Assembly (NCBI RefSeq): GCF_018408705.1
Contig: NZ_AP023420.1
Coordinates: 868,001-932,000 of the forward strand
Direction: 5' to 3'
DNA length: 64,000 nucleotides
From: Pusillibacter faecalis
GTDB lineage: Bacteria > Bacillota > Clostridia > Oscillospirales > Oscillospiraceae
Shown: in pieces, positions 33,154 through 42,154 of the stretch
Position numbering within the stretch: position 1 is the first letter of the stretch
Layout of the letters: every line of letters begins with the position of its first letter
Position numbers and translations under genes: made by a program
Notes under the pieces: generated by a model
Told to the model about the DNA's origin: nothing
The model's database searches: none
Seen by the model: the letters and a program-made list of their open reading frames with translations, nothing else

Positions 33154-33631
33154 CCATATCAAATGTCTTTCATTGAATCCTCATTTTTATGCTTTACTTA
33201 TACAAGCTTTTCTTTCTGGTTATGAAAAGCCGTGTGAGGTGAAACTTCCTTTTATGGCTTTACCCATTTTAATGTATGCGGAATCACGAGAAAAATTGAC
33301 GACCGCAAATAGCAGAAGCCGTATTGACACACTCTTCCGATCACCTCAACCTATAGGTGATAGCAAAATTTCTGGGAAAACACGTTTATCTGGATATATA
33401 GGTAGATATGATGCTCTTAAGCCGTATTGTAAAGAAGCATTGATAGTTCTATCTTCTGAAAACAAATTAATTATTGATAAGCATAAAATCGTTCTTATAA
33501 AAAAACTAGGTTATAAAAAATTCGAAGGAACCATTAGAAATTGGATTAAAGGAGCCTTTTACCTTGGAGTAGTATTTTCGAAAACCACAGAAGACCATTT
33601 GTGTTCTTTCTTAGGAGTTGATACCAAATGA
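33143..33631 (+). CDS. ABC-3C system middle component
   Basis: 162 residues, a small winged-helix-like protein ('NPHFYALLIQAFLSGY', 'YAESREKLTTANSRSRIDTL', 'YKKFEGTIRNWIKGAFYLG'). It sits between an effector gene and a DUF3732 ATPase gene, overlapping both (11 and 4 bases). This order defines the three-component ABC conflict systems, whose middle component links effector and ATPase. The subtype (MC3-like) is from memory. AT-rich like its neighbours. Confidence 0.7.
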   Translation: MSISHIKCLSLNPHFYALLIQAFLSGYEKPCEVKLPFMALPILMYAESREKLTTANSRSRIDTLFRSPQPIGDSKISGKTRLSGYIGRYDALKPYCKEALIVLSSENKLIIDKHKIVLIKKLGYKKFEGTIRNWIKGAFYLGVVFSKTTEDHLCSFLGVDTK

Positions 33632-35556
33632 AGAGTTATATAAAAGCAATTATAATTTTTAGTGCAAAAGGTGAAAAAAGAATTGTTCCGCTTAAGCAAG
33701 GAATTAATATCATAACGGGTGAGTCCAAAACAGGAAAAAGTGCATTAGTTGAAATAATTGACTATTGTTTGTGTAGCACTCGTTGCACAATTCCAAAAGG
33801 AAAAATAACCACCTTTTCTTATCTTTATTCCCTTATTATGAGTATTGACGACAAGTCTTATATTGTTGCTCGTTCTAATTGGAACGAGGGCGGAAAAATG
33901 TACTTTTCTAAAGTAACAGAGGATTTTGACCCATATACATTAGAACTTAGTTATTTTTCTGAAAAGGAAGCATTATCATACAAGGATGTACAATATGAGA
34001 TTGAATGCGTATTAGGACTCTGTGTGACAAATATGGCTACTGATGCAGATGAAAAAAGCAAGAAAGCATCGTTAAGAAATATGGTTTCGTATTTATTTCA
34101 GCATCAAAATTTAATGGCAAGTAAGTTTGCTTTATTTTATCGTTTTTCTGATTATTATAAAAGAAAAGATGTAATAGATCAGTTTCCGGTTTTCGCAGGC
34201 ATGGTCAGCCAAGAATATTATAGTGACCTAATCCGTTTGAATACTTTAAAAACTCAACTGAAACAAAAACAGAGAAAACAGAAAACAAATGAGAGGAGTA
34301 CTGCTTACATTAAAGAAAACTTGACTCCATTATTAGCAGATTATTATGCATTACTTGATAAAAATTTTGATAGCGATATGCCGGTTCAAAAAATGCTAAG
34401 AATAGCTTCTCACTTACCTGAATTTGATGACACACAACTTTTTGGTGAATCTAAAATGGCGGATCACTATAGTGAGTTGAAATCCAAACTAGAAGAATTA
34501 CGAAATGAAGAACGCGATGTTTTATTGAAAATCAAAAATGTGGAAAGAGCTTCAGGAGCAGGGTATGAATTTGCTGAGATGTTAAAAGACCTGAAGCAGC
34601 AAACGAGTGTAGCGGCAATAGAAACTTCTGAATATATCTGTCCTCTCTGTGGACATGACTGCCAAGAACTTTCAAGGAAAGACTCTGAAATTATCGAAGC
34701 CACCGAATGGCTTGATAATGAATTGATGGTGACCGAGAAATATACGTCTGATTTTTCGGAAGATATAAGAAAACTTGAAAATATTCACGCGCGCATTGAT
34801 GCAGAAATTCGAGATGTTTGGAAACAAATAAAAACGGTCGAACAGAAATATATTTCATCCAAAAGTCTTGTTTCGAAAAGAGACAAAGTAAATTATGCAA
34901 GGGCAAAAGTCCTGTTGTATGCAGAAATGAGTAATTACGGAATTTTTGAAACTGTGGATGCAGATATAGACGAAATTAAACAACAGATAAGGAAGATTGA
35001 AGAAAGAGTTGATGGATTCGACATCGATACAAAAAAGGCAAAAGCACAGTTCTTCTTATCAGAAAATATGAATCGTCTTGCAAAAACATTAGATTTTGAA
35101 GACGAATATCATCCAATTAATCTAAACTTTGGCTTGGTAGATGAAAGTTTCGATATATATCAATACCAAAACAACAGAGAGAAAGTACATTTATATGAAA
35201 TGGGTAGCGGTGCAAATTGGGTATCTTGTCATATTGCATTATTTTTAAGCTTTCTTCGCTATTTCGCAATGCAAGATAGGTCCCCTATGCCCTTAATAAT
35301 GTTTTTTGATCAACCAAGTCAGGTATACTTTCCGCAAGGAGAGAATGAACAAGACGAAATTTCCCAAACCGATTTAGAAGCAGTCAATAAGATGTACACA
35401 ACTATTTTTGACGAGGTCAACTCAATTGGTCAAGATACGGGAGTATTACCTCAGCTTATTATTGTTGATCATGTAGATGGAAAGGACTTAGCGTGTAGAA
35501 ATGAATTTGAAAAATATATTCGTTGTAATTGGAGAAACGGAAAAGCTCTTATCTAA
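33628..35556 (+). CDS. DUF3732 ABC/SMC-like ATPase of the ABC-3C system
   Basis: 642 residues. Walker A is 'GESKTGKS' at 31-38. A coiled-coil region surrounds a zinc-hook-like 'CPLCGHDC' near 338, and the signature region 'YEMGSGANWVSCHIAL' lies near 525. The Walker B-like strand 'PLIMFFDQPSQ' lies near 552, and 'LIIVDHVD' supplies the switch histidine. This is the architecture of Rad50/SMC-type ABC ATPases of the DUF3732 group. It is the third gene of the operon, coupled by ATGA to the middle component. It would sense unusual DNA or replication forks and license the effector. All ATPase motifs look intact, so the system may be functional. Confidence 0.88.
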   Translation: MKSYIKAIIIFSAKGEKRIVPLKQGINIITGESKTGKSALVEIIDYCLCSTRCTIPKGKITTFSYLYSLIMSIDDKSYIVARSNWNEGGKMYFSKVTEDFDPYTLELSYFSEKEALSYKDVQYEIECVLGLCVTNMATDADEKSKKASLRNMVSYLFQHQNLMASKFALFYRFSDYYKRKDVIDQFPVFAGMVSQEYYSDLIRLNTLKTQLKQKQRKQKTNERSTAYIKENLTPLLADYYALLDKNFDSDMPVQKMLRIASHLPEFDDTQLFGESKMADHYSELKSKLEELRNEERDVLLKIKNVERASGAGYEFAEMLKDLKQQTSVAAIETSEYICPLCGHDCQELSRKDSEIIEATEWLDNELMVTEKYTSDFSEDIRKLENIHARIDAEIRDVWKQIKTVEQKYISSKSLVSKRDKVNYARAKVLLYAEMSNYGIFETVDADIDEIKQQIRKIEERVDGFDIDTKKAKAQFFLSENMNRLAKTLDFEDEYHPINLNFGLVDESFDIYQYQNNREKVHLYEMGSGANWVSCHIALFLSFLRYFAMQDRSPMPLIMFFDQPSQVYFPQGENEQDEISQTDLEAVNKMYTTIFDEVNSIGQDTGVLPQLIIVDHVDGKDLACRNEFEKYIRCNWRNGKALI

Positions 35557-35638
35557 ATAGTCGACAAATTATCATAGAGTTCTCTCTTTCATAAACAATG
35601 ATAAATGGCCGCTTATCATCTAAAATTTTAATCTTTCC

Positions 35639-35720
35639 GCGCCGCTTACAATAAGCGCGGCGCTACTCATAAATATCCGATGCCCGGACAAGCCTGCTCT
35701 CACAAGGCTTTCCGGGCATC
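35639..35720 (+). terminator. Double hairpin ending the ABC-3C operon
   Basis: First hairpin: GCGCCG-CTTA (35639-35648) with TAAG-CG-CGGCGC (35652-35663), two bulged bases. Second: GATGCCCGGA (35679-35688) with TCCGGGCATC (35711-35720), continued by AAGCCT/AGGCTT around a 9-base loop. A modest T content follows (GTTTACATT), which already belongs to the right attachment repeat. The GCGCGGCGC elements resemble the bases between core and 13-mer at both ends, so they may also be recombinase-related. Confidence 0.5.
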
Positions 35721-35750
35721 GTTTACATTAGGCGCGGCGCGATGTATCGC
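35718..35750. other. Right attachment site of the sigK element
   Basis: The complement of the 13-mer lies at 35718-35730, followed by 11 GC-rich bases and the core ATGTATCGC (35742-35750). It mirrors the left end, which has eight bases between 13-mer and core. Confidence 0.8.
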
Positions 35751-35830
35751 GCATTGAGAAGCGAGCACTGGAAAAACTCCGCATCGGGTTAGAGGGTCCG
35801 CCACAGCAGGAAGAAAAGGGGCTACGGTAA
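35742..35830 (+). CDS. sigK: SigK, 3' part (detached C-terminal end)
   Basis: After the shared core the frame reads 'RIEKRALEKLRIGLEGPPQQ' and ends 'GLR' with TAA at 35828-35830. 'SYVSRIEKRAL' is the conserved end of region 4.2 in SigK proteins, and it becomes contiguous only after excision. It has no start codon of its own. Gene fragments of this kind match spoIIIC in B. subtilis, though here the piece is much shorter. Confidence 0.88.
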
Positions 35831-35848
35831 TAACATCCCGCAGCCCCT
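35817..35848 (-). terminator. Bidirectional terminator between sigK 3' end and lexA
   Basis: AGGGGCT (35817-35823) pairs with AGCCCCT (35842-35848). On the minus strand TTTT follows, and the hairpin begins 4 bases past the lexA stop. It also spans the sigK stop codon on the plus strand. Confidence 0.6.
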
Positions 35849-35851
35849 ATC

Positions 35852-36442
35852 TCAATATTTTCGTACCACAGCGGCTACCTTGCCCAGAATCCGTGCGTAG
35901 GTGCCATCGATGGGAGAGTATGCCTCGTTTTCCGGCAGCAGCCAAATCTGCCCCTTCTCCCGAAAAAAACGCTTTACTGTGGCTTCTTCCTCAATCATAG
36001 CCACTACAATTTCCCCATTATGGGCTGTCGGCTGGCGGCGGACCACCACCAAGTCCCCTGGCAAGATTCCAGCGTTCAGCATAGACTCTCCCCGAACCCG
36101 GAGGGCAAAGTATTCATCTCCACGTCCCCCAGTATCGAAGGTCAGATAATCCTCGATGCATTCCTGTGCTAAAATCGGGCTTCCGGCCGCCACATCGCCT
36201 AAAATAGGCACCTGGTCCTCTTTTGCTGGGGCTGCCTTGAGTGTAATGGCCCGTCCCTTGCCGGCCCCCTTTTCTATGACACCGGCCTCTTCTAAATGTT
36301 TGAGATGAAAATGTACTGTGGAAGAAGATTTCAGTCCTACTGCCTCTCCAATTTCCCGTACAGAGGGGGGATATCCCTGATTTCGGATACAAGAGGCAAT
36401 GTAGGTATAGATCTTCTGCTGCATAGCGGAAAGCTCTGCCAT
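35852..36442 (-). CDS. lexA: SOS repressor LexA
   Basis: 196 residues. The N-terminal winged helix ends at about 65 ('SVREIGEAVGLKSSSTVHFH'). The self-cleavage Ala-Gly bond is in 'GDVAAGSPI', the catalytic serine in 'VRGESML' and the lysine in 'EATVKRFF', all present. It represses DNA-damage genes and is inactivated by RecA-stimulated autocleavage. Convergent with the sigK 3' fragment, separated by one terminator. ATG 36442 has a weak AAGGAGA upstream. Confidence 0.97.
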   Translation of the reverse strand: MAELSAMQQKIYTYIASCIRNQGYPPSVREIGEAVGLKSSSTVHFHLKHLEEAGVIEKGAGKGRAITLKAAPAKEDQVPILGDVAAGSPILAQECIEDYLTFDTGGRGDEYFALRVRGESMLNAGILPGDLVVVRRQPTAHNGEIVVAMIEEEATVKRFFREKGQIWLLPENEAYSPIDGTYARILGKVAAVVRKY

Positions 36443-36483
36443 ATCAAATCTCCTTACGCATATTATCGCACCACTCTATGGAA

Positions 36484-36523
36484 ATTATAGCATGTATCTT
36501 TTTAGAATGCAAACATTTGTTCC
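36484..36523 (-). promoter_or_regulatory. lexA promoter with overlapping SOS-box-like operator
   Basis: Minus strand: TTGCAT (36512-36507), 17 bases, TATAAT (36489-36484). A near-palindrome GGAACAAATGTTTG (36523-36510) overlaps the -35 box by three bases. It differs at one position from the Gram-positive SOS pattern GAAC-N4-GTTC, as expected for LexA autoregulation. Confidence 0.65.
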
Positions 36524-36582
36524 ATTTTTTGAAAAAATCTTTTGTTTTTCTTAAAAAGACACCCTGTTTTTTAAAATTTTCC

Positions 36583-36611
36583 TTGAAATATAGAAACGGC
36601 TATGATAAAAT
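36583..36611 (+). promoter_or_regulatory. secG promoter
   Basis: TTGAAA (36583-36588), a 17-base spacer, TAAAAT (36606-36611), 61 bases upstream of the secG ATG. Confidence 0.55.
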
Positions 36612-36671
36612 AAAGGTCTGAAATAGCTTGTATATGTTCGCATATGCGTAAATGTATGGAGGTTTTCCGTT

Positions 36672-36902
36672 ATGAAGCTCTTTTTTACCATTTTGCAGGT
36701 GCTGTGTGGCCTGTGCATTATTCTGGTCGTTCTTTTCCAATCCGGTAAGAGTGCCGGTCTCTCTGGAGCGATCGGCGGCGTAGCTGATTCCTTCTTGGCA
36801 AAGAATAAGGCCAAGACGATAGACGCCAAGCTGGCGCGTGCCACAAAATGGATTGGTGCTTTATTCCTGGTGTTGACCTTAATTCTGCTGATTATCGGAT
36901 AA
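36672..36902 (+). CDS. secG: Preprotein translocase subunit SecG
   Basis: 76 residues with two membrane helices (about 4-22 and 55-75) and the conserved cytoplasmic loop 'VVLFQSGKSAGLSGAIGG'. It is the accessory subunit of the SecYEG channel. ATG 36672 follows GGAGG. It is monocistronic; the RNase R and smpB genes that often follow secG are not here. Confidence 0.93.
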   Translation: MKLFFTILQVLCGLCIILVVLFQSGKSAGLSGAIGGVADSFLAKNKAKTIDAKLARATKWIGALFLVLTLILLIIG

Positions 36903-36922
36903 AAGGTTGTGTATGAGACAGT

Positions 36923-36963
36923 AAATCTTCCATGTGATCGCTGTGCGATCACATGGAAGATTT
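36923..36963 (+). terminator. secG terminator
   Basis: A perfect 19-bp stem pairs 36923-36941 with 36945-36963 around a TGT loop. The 3' arm ends in TTT, with T-rich sequence after it. Confidence 0.8.
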
Positions 36964-37735
36964 GTTTATATGTGTTTGGCATAAGTCACAAGAATCTGCG
37001 GTATTTTAAAAGGAGCAAAGTGCCTCACAATATCAACACAATCAGGTCCGCCCTTTGCTCCTAAATGGTTTGGAACCCACCTGCAGATAGGGCGTTCCTG
37101 AGCGAGAAAATTTTTCCTGAAAATCTTTTCACTTTTTCTTTGTTATATGGATTGAACATTTTATGTCGCATAGGCAAAACGATGATAAGAGGAAATGCAA
37201 CCTTCCTTAATCCTGTAAGCACTCAATAAATTGCTTTGCTATGCCACGGCAAATGAGATATCTAACGAGATAAAGTCTCCCCATCGTCAGACAGCAACCG
37301 TATATTGAAATTCGAATTTCTTTATCCGAGATGAGCAAAATTCGTTGTCTTAAAATATCCACTGATCGTTTCCATCATACGTGCAGCAATCCATGGCGTA
37401 TAAGATGTGAAGCCGTCGAGTTTTTGATATGAATATGGATCCTGTCAGTGGCCCTGAAGAGGTCCCTGCGAGTTTGACTTTACTGGTTATAACGTGATTT
37501 TCATCTGTCCGGAGTCAAAATCTGACTCTGAACCAGCGGCATGAATGCCGCGTCCTAGGAGCACACGAGCTCCTAAGGCCGTTGCGCGATGCTGCTCTGA
37601 GTATAACAGCGCATGCACGAAGTATCATGCAATCATTTCCTCCTCGTAAAAGCCGGGCGCCCGCAGAGTCCTGCAGATTCTTCGGGCGCCTTCTAATAGC
37701 TTCTATCTCTCTTATGAGCATCTGTGCTAAGATCT
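36964..37735. other. Long stretch without an intact gene; several hairpins
   Basis: No gene is supported in ~770 bases. AGGAGCAAAG (37011-37020) and CTTTGCTCCT (37053-37062) form a 10-bp inverted repeat. Three hairpins stand in a row: 37512-37517/37523-37528, 37536-37542/37545-37551 and 37556-37562/37569-37575. On the minus strand a short protein-like run ('SYTPWIAARMMETISGY', about 37429-37340) is bounded by stops and may be a gene remnant. I looked for tmRNA or another known RNA here and cannot support one. Confidence 0.4.
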
Positions 37736-38443
37736 TTATCCTGTCCCGGTACGATACAGGATTCCCGGCTCAGGTACAATGTCATTGTTCGCTAAAAGCT
37801 CTTCCACCGTCACAAAGCAATAGCCCTCTTTTTGAAGAGTATCTACAACCTCCAGCGCGGCGTCCACAGAAGTCTGATAGATGTCGTGGAGTAAAATAAT
37901 GCTGTTTGGCTGAACGGCTTCCACAATTGCCCGTACTACCTGACTGGTGTTGCGGGTCTCCCAATCGCGTGGGTCCACAGACCACTTTACCATAGGCACA
38001 CGAACCTCGATTCCTTCTGCAACCTGTCCATAAGGTGGACGAAGCCAGTAGGTCCCCTTGCCCAGTATAGATGTCAGCAGCGCATCTGTCTTGCTGATCT
38101 CCTCCTCTGCCTGCGAGGAAGAAGGCCCCGCCAGACGAATATGACTCCAGGTGTGGTTCCCGATCTGGTGTCCCTCTTCCTGCATACGCCTAATCAAGTC
38201 CTCATTCCCCGGAATCTCCGATCCAATCAGAAAGAACGTGGCGTGAACTCCCCGCTCCTCTAGGCCATCCAGCAGACGCTCTGTCGTACCTGCATGTGGG
38301 CCGTCATCAAACGTTAAGGCAACAAATTTTATTTCTTCCGTAATTTCTGCCTCACCATCAGTTTGGACCATGGGCTCATCCAGTGCGCAGCTGCTCAGCA
38401 GCGCCAAAGTAAGGCATAAAAAAACCAGGCGCTTTTTCCTCAT
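37736..38443 (-). CDS. NodB-type polysaccharide deacetylase lipoprotein
   Basis: 235 residues with a lipoprotein signal (lipobox 'LLSSC'). The NodB domain has 'LTFDDGPH' (catalytic base and metal aspartates), 'GNHTWSHIRL' (metal histidines), 'RPPYGQV' and 'ILLHDIY'. It would remove acetyl groups from peptidoglycan or another surface sugar outside the membrane; such enzymes act in lysozyme resistance or in spore cortex formation. I chose ATG 38443, with GGGAGG upstream; GTG codons up to 38455 are alternatives. Confidence 0.88.
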   Translation of the reverse strand: MRKKRLVFLCLTLALLSSCALDEPMVQTDGEAEITEEIKFVALTFDDGPHAGTTERLLDGLEERGVHATFFLIGSEIPGNEDLIRRMQEEGHQIGNHTWSHIRLAGPSSSQAEEEISKTDALLTSILGKGTYWLRPPYGQVAEGIEVRVPMVKWSVDPRDWETRNTSQVVRAIVEAVQPNSIILLHDIYQTSVDAALEVVDTLQKEGYCFVTVEELLANNDIVPEPGILYRTGTG

Positions 38444-38528
38444 CTCCACGCGCACCTCCCTGTTTATGCAGAGGTAGTTTGTACAAAGGCGCGGAAATTA
38501 CACCCGTTAAATTTTTACCTTCCGCTAC

Positions 38529-38792
38529 TTACAAATCTCCGCCTGGCAGCCGGCGGCTATGCTGCTGCACAGCGAGCATCTTTTTTAAAACATTTTCCAT
38601 CTTTCCCTCTTTTTTCTCCCGCTGTACGCGCTGCCTTGGCCTGATATGTTCCCTTTCTGCGAGCTGGGTATGTAAAGCCGCTTCGCCTGTACCAGACCGA
38701 GACGGCTGATTGAATGCCCCACAGTGAGGGCAGAAACCGTCCTCATCGTAATCATATTTTTTCCCACACTCATAGCAACATACATTTCGCAT
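38529..38792 (-). CDS. Small zinc-ribbon protein
   Basis: 87 residues. The N-terminal 25 residues form a zinc ribbon with two CxxC knuckles ('CCYECGKKYDYDEDGFCPHC'). The rest is basic and likely disordered ('RPRQRVQREKKEG'). ATG 38792 follows GGGAGG; the longer frame to 38885 lacks one. Function unknown; zinc ribbons of this sort often bind nucleic acid or another protein. Confidence 0.7.
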   Translation of the reverse strand: MRNVCCYECGKKYDYDEDGFCPHCGAFNQPSRSGTGEAALHTQLAEREHIRPRQRVQREKKEGKMENVLKKMLAVQQHSRRLPGGDL

Positions 38793-38852
38793 AGACGCCA
38801 CCTCCCATTTTAATGATCTTATCACATCCCCTGATAGTGATTCAAGGAAAAC

Positions 38853-38906
38853 ATGAAAAGCCCTTTGCAATGCGCCTAGGTACACATTGCAAAGGGCTTT
38901 TTCATG
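38853..38906 (-). terminator. Terminator of the alpha ribosomal operon
   Basis: A long near-perfect stem pairs 38856-38872 with 38885-38901 and extends to CATG on both sides. It starts four bases past the rplQ stop and has T-runs on both strands, so it works in both directions. Confidence 0.85.
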
Positions 38907-38909
38907 TTT

Positions 38910-39254
38910 TTATTTTACCAGCTCGATGAGCGCTGTCTCTGCGGCGTCGCCGCGGCGCACACCGATGCGGATAATGCGGGTGTAGCCGCCGTTGCGCTCC
39001 GTATAGCTGGGAGCGATTTCCTTAAACAGCTTCTTGCACACATCCTCACGGGTAATGAAGCTCATGGCCTGCCGGTAGGCAGCCAGGTCATTTTTCTTGC
39101 CGAGGGTGATCATTTTCTCGGCCAGGGGCTTAATCTCCTTGGCACGTGTAACGGTGGTCTCCATCTTTCCGTTATCCAGGAAATCTGTGACCTGCTGGCG
39201 CAGCATCGCCATGCGCTGATCCGTGGTCTTGCCAAGTTTCCGAGTTCCGGGCAT
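38910..39254 (-). CDS. rplQ: Ribosomal protein L17
   Basis: 114 residues of the usual bacterial length. '[20 protein letters not shown]' opens the protein and '[20 protein letters not shown]' closes it, both diagnostic of L17. ATG 39254 follows AAGGAGGA; a longer frame to 39302 overlaps the rpoA end and has no ribosome site. Last gene of the alpha operon. Confidence 0.95.
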   Translation of the reverse strand: MPGTRKLGKTTDQRMAMLRQQVTDFLDNGKMETTVTRAKEIKPLAEKMITLGKKNDLAAYRQAMSFITREDVCKKLFKEIAPSYTERNGGYTRIIRIGVRRGDAAETALIELVK

Positions 39255-39301
39255 TTTGGTCTCCTCCTTCTTAGGATTTTGGTCAGCCGGGGATTCCGGC
39301 A

Positions 39302-40252
39302 TCAGTTATTTTCTTCGTCGGCCAAATGCAGGCCCATCATGGACAGCTTATTGATAACCTCTTCCAGAGATTTGCGGCCCAGATTGCGGACCTTCATCAT
39401 CTCGTCCTCGGTCTTGGAAATCAAGTCCTCGACGGTGTTGATATTGGCGCGCTTGAGGCAGTTAAAGCTGCGGACGGAGAGGTCCAGCTCCTCGATGGTC
39501 ATCTCCAGCACCTTGTCCCGCTGCGCCTCCGCCTTCTCCACCACCGTGGGCTTGCTGCCCACGTTCTCAGAGAGATCCGTGAAGAGGGTAAAGTGGTCAC
39601 AGAGAATCTTTGCGCCCAGAGATACCGCATCCCGGGCAGAGATGGTGCCATCCGTCCAGACCTCTAGGGTCAGCTTGTCAAAATCACTGGAGGCGCCCAC
39701 GCGGGTAGGCTCCACCGTGTAGTTCACCTTATACACTGGGGTATAAATAGAGTCCACGGCAATGGTTCCAATCACGTTCTGCTGAGGCTTATTGCGGTCC
39801 GCAGGTACATAGCCGCGGCCATGGGACAGTGTGATCTCCATATTCAGAGACGCTCCGCTGTCCAGGGTGGCGATGTGCATCTCCGGGTTCAGCACCTCAA
39901 CCTCGCTGTCAGCCTTAATATCGCCGGCAGTTACCTCACAGGGGCCTACTGCCTCAATGTAAACCGTTTTCACGGTCTCACTGTGCAGCTTCGTCAGCAG
40001 GCCCTTAATGTTCAGAACAATCTCCGTCACATCCTCCTTCACGCCGGGGATGGTGGAAAACTCATGCTGCACACCGGCGATCTTGATGGTGGTCGGCGCA
40101 GTGCCGGGCAGTGAAGAGAGCATAATGCGGCGAAGCGCGTTGCCCAGAGTGGTGCCGTAGCCGCGCTCCAAGGGCTCCACCACATACTTGCCGTATGTCG
40201 CGTCACCGGGCGTCTCCATGCACTCAATCTGGGGCTTTTCAATTTCGATCAT
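39302..40252 (-). CDS. rpoA: RNA polymerase alpha subunit
   Basis: 316 residues. The N-terminal assembly domain has '[20 protein letters not shown]', and the C-terminal DNA- and activator-binding domain begins near 250 with '[19 protein letters not shown]' and '[11 protein letters not shown]'. Both domains are complete. It lies between rpsD and rplQ as is standard. Confidence 0.97.
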   Translation of the reverse strand: MIEIEKPQIECMETPGDATYGKYVVEPLERGYGTTLGNALRRIMLSSLPGTAPTTIKIAGVQHEFSTIPGVKEDVTEIVLNIKGLLTKLHSETVKTVYIEAVGPCEVTAGDIKADSEVEVLNPEMHIATLDSGASLNMEITLSHGRGYVPADRNKPQQNVIGTIAVDSIYTPVYKVNYTVEPTRVGASSDFDKLTLEVWTDGTISARDAVSLGAKILCDHFTLFTDLSENVGSKPTVVEKAEAQRDKVLEMTIEELDLSVRSFNCLKRANINTVEDLISKTEDEMMKVRNLGRKSLEEVINKLSMMGLHLADEENN

Positions 40253-40338
40253 GCAGTACCCTCCTTCATCTTCTCATTGCGGCGAGATAAAACCTCCCGC
40301 CGCAGGCAGTTCGTGTCATATTCGAGGGTATCCTCCGC

Positions 40339-40941
40339 TTACTTAGAATACAACTCAACGATGAGGTGTTCCTCAACAGGAACGTCAATATCTTCGCGGG
40401 CGGGGAGCCGGATGACCGTGCCCTTAAGCGTATTCTTCTCGCGCTCCATCCAAGCGGGCAGCAGGAACATGGGAGCATCCTGGCCTGTCAGACGCTTGAA
40501 GACCTCGGAGGAACGGCTGGACTCAGCCACCTCAATCACATCCCCGGCCTTCACCAGATAAGAGGGAATGTTGACCTTCTTGCCGTTGACGGTGAAGTGG
40601 GCGTGACTCACCAGCTGACGGGCCTGACGGCGAGTCATGGCAAAGCCCATACGGTACACCACGTTGTCCAAACGGCGCTCCACGGTGATCAGCAGGTTGT
40701 CGCCGGTCTTGCCGGGGGCAGCGGCAGCAGCCTCGTAGTAGTCGTGGAACTGCTTCTCCAGAATGCCGTAGATGAACTTGACCTTCTGCTTTTCGTTAAG
40801 CTGAATGCCGTACTCACTCTTCTTCTTTCTCATCTGGCCGCCGGGATTGCGGTTGGTTTCCTTCTTCGCATAGCCCATGACGGCAGGAGAAATGCCCAAA
40901 GCCTTGCAGCGCTTGGCAATCGGCTGCATATTTCTTGCCAT
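40339..40941 (-). CDS. rpsD: Ribosomal protein S4
   Basis: 200 residues. The S4 RNA-binding domain is '[20 protein letters not shown]' followed by '[19 protein letters not shown]'. It lacks the zinc-binding cysteines near the N-terminus and so is the zinc-independent form. Primary 16S rRNA binder; in many bacteria it autoregulates the alpha operon by binding its mRNA. Confidence 0.97.
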   Translation of the reverse strand: MARNMQPIAKRCKALGISPAVMGYAKKETNRNPGGQMRKKKSEYGIQLNEKQKVKFIYGILEKQFHDYYEAAAAAPGKTGDNLLITVERRLDNVVYRMGFAMTRRQARQLVSHAHFTVNGKKVNIPSYLVKAGDVIEVAESSRSSEVFKRLTGQDAPMFLLPAWMEREKNTLKGTVIRLPAREDIDVPVEEHLIVELYSK

Positions 40942-40965
40942 ATTGCTTGTTACCTCCTCTTTCGA

Positions 40966-41373
40966 TTACACGCGACGGCGCTTCGGGGGGCGGCAGCCGT
41001 TGTGAGGGATGGGAGTGACGTCCTTGATCATGGTCACTTCCAGGCCCACGGCCTGCAGCGCACGGATAGCGGCTTCACGGCCCTGGCCGGGGCCCTTGAC
41101 AAAGACCTCCACGGTCTTCAGGCCATGCTCCATGGCGGCGCGGGCGGCAGTCTCAGCCGCAGTCTGCGCCGCGAAGGGCGTGGACTTCTTGCTGCCGCGG
41201 AAGCCCAGGCCACCGGAGGAAGCCCAGGAGATCGCGTTGCCCTGGCTGTCGGTAACAGTTACCATCGTGTTGTTGAAAGAAGAACGAATATGGACCTGAC
41301 CACGCTCGATGTTCTTTCTTTCGCGGCGGCGGCGAATCACTTTCTTGCCGCCGGATGCCTTCGCAGTTGCCAT
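40966..41373 (-). CDS. rpsK: Ribosomal protein S11
   Basis: 135 residues. '[20 protein letters not shown]' and the C-terminal '[14 protein letters not shown]' are diagnostic. It forms part of the 30S platform near the mRNA exit. Located between rpsM and rpsD in the alpha operon. Confidence 0.97.
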   Translation of the reverse strand: MATAKASGGKKVIRRRRERKNIERGQVHIRSSFNNTMVTVTDSQGNAISWASSGGLGFRGSKKSTPFAAQTAAETAARAAMEHGLKTVEVFVKGPGQGREAAIRALQAVGLEVTMIKDVTPIPHNGCRPPKRRRV

Positions 41374-41388
41374 GTTCCTTCTCCCTCC

Positions 41389-41754
41389 TTACTTCTTCTT
41401 GTTCGCAATGGTCTTCTTGGGACCCTTGCGGGTGCGTGCGTTGGTCTTGCTGCGCTGGCCGCGGACAGGCAGACCCTTGCGGTGCCGGATGCCGCGATAG
41501 CAGCCGATCTCACTTAGGCGCTTGATGTCCAGTGCGGTCTGGCGGCGCAGGTCGCCTTCGACGATGTACTCGTCAATGGCATCACGGAGCTTCTGCTCAT
41601 CGGCATCGCTCAGATCCTTCACGCGGACATCGGGGTCCACGCCAGTCTTCGCCAGGATATCCTTGGCGCTCTTTCTGCCAATGCCGTAGATATAGGTGAG
41701 GCCGATCTCAATGCGCTTATCCTTCGGCAGGTCAATACCGGCAATACGTGCCAT
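41389..41754 (-). CDS. rpsM: Ribosomal protein S13
   Basis: 121 residues. It starts '[20 protein letters not shown]' and has the helix-two-turn-helix '[12 protein letters not shown]' and the conserved '[20 protein letters not shown]'. Contacts the 50S subunit across the interface and the P-site tRNA. First small-subunit gene of the alpha group, following rpmJ. Confidence 0.97.
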   Translation of the reverse strand: MARIAGIDLPKDKRIEIGLTYIYGIGRKSAKDILAKTGVDPDVRVKDLSDADEQKLRDAIDEYIVEGDLRRQTALDIKRLSEIGCYRGIRHRKGLPVRGQRSKTNARTRKGPKKTIANKKK

Positions 41755-41780
41755 ACTCTTAAAGCACCTCCAATTAAATG

Positions 41781-42151
<371 letters not shown>

Positions 42152-42154
42152 ACG

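Larger units (their letters stand above)
24882..35741. mobile_element. Skin-like sigK intervening element (10,860 bp)
   Basis: The element is bounded by direct 9-bp cores ATGTATCGC (24882-24890; 35742-35750). Just inside each core lies the 13-mer TAATGTAAACGAT in opposite orientation (24899-24911; complement at 35718-35730), the layout expected of serine-recombinase binding sites. Cargo in order: serine recombinase, 37-residue protein, HExxH peptidase, tyrosine integrase, decayed phosphoesterase, XRE-DUF3990 three-gene operon, ABC-3C system. Known relatives are the B. subtilis skin and C. difficile skin elements, excised from sigK in the mother cell by SpoIVCA-type recombinases. Here the insertion is in the final helix of region 4. 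The AT-rich right third differs from the GC-rich left part, suggesting several acquisitions. Confidence 0.88.

Noticed and set aside
36964..37735. tmRNA or another known structured RNA after secG
   Set aside because: I found no tRNA-like ends, tag reading frame or recognised motif; only isolated hairpins.
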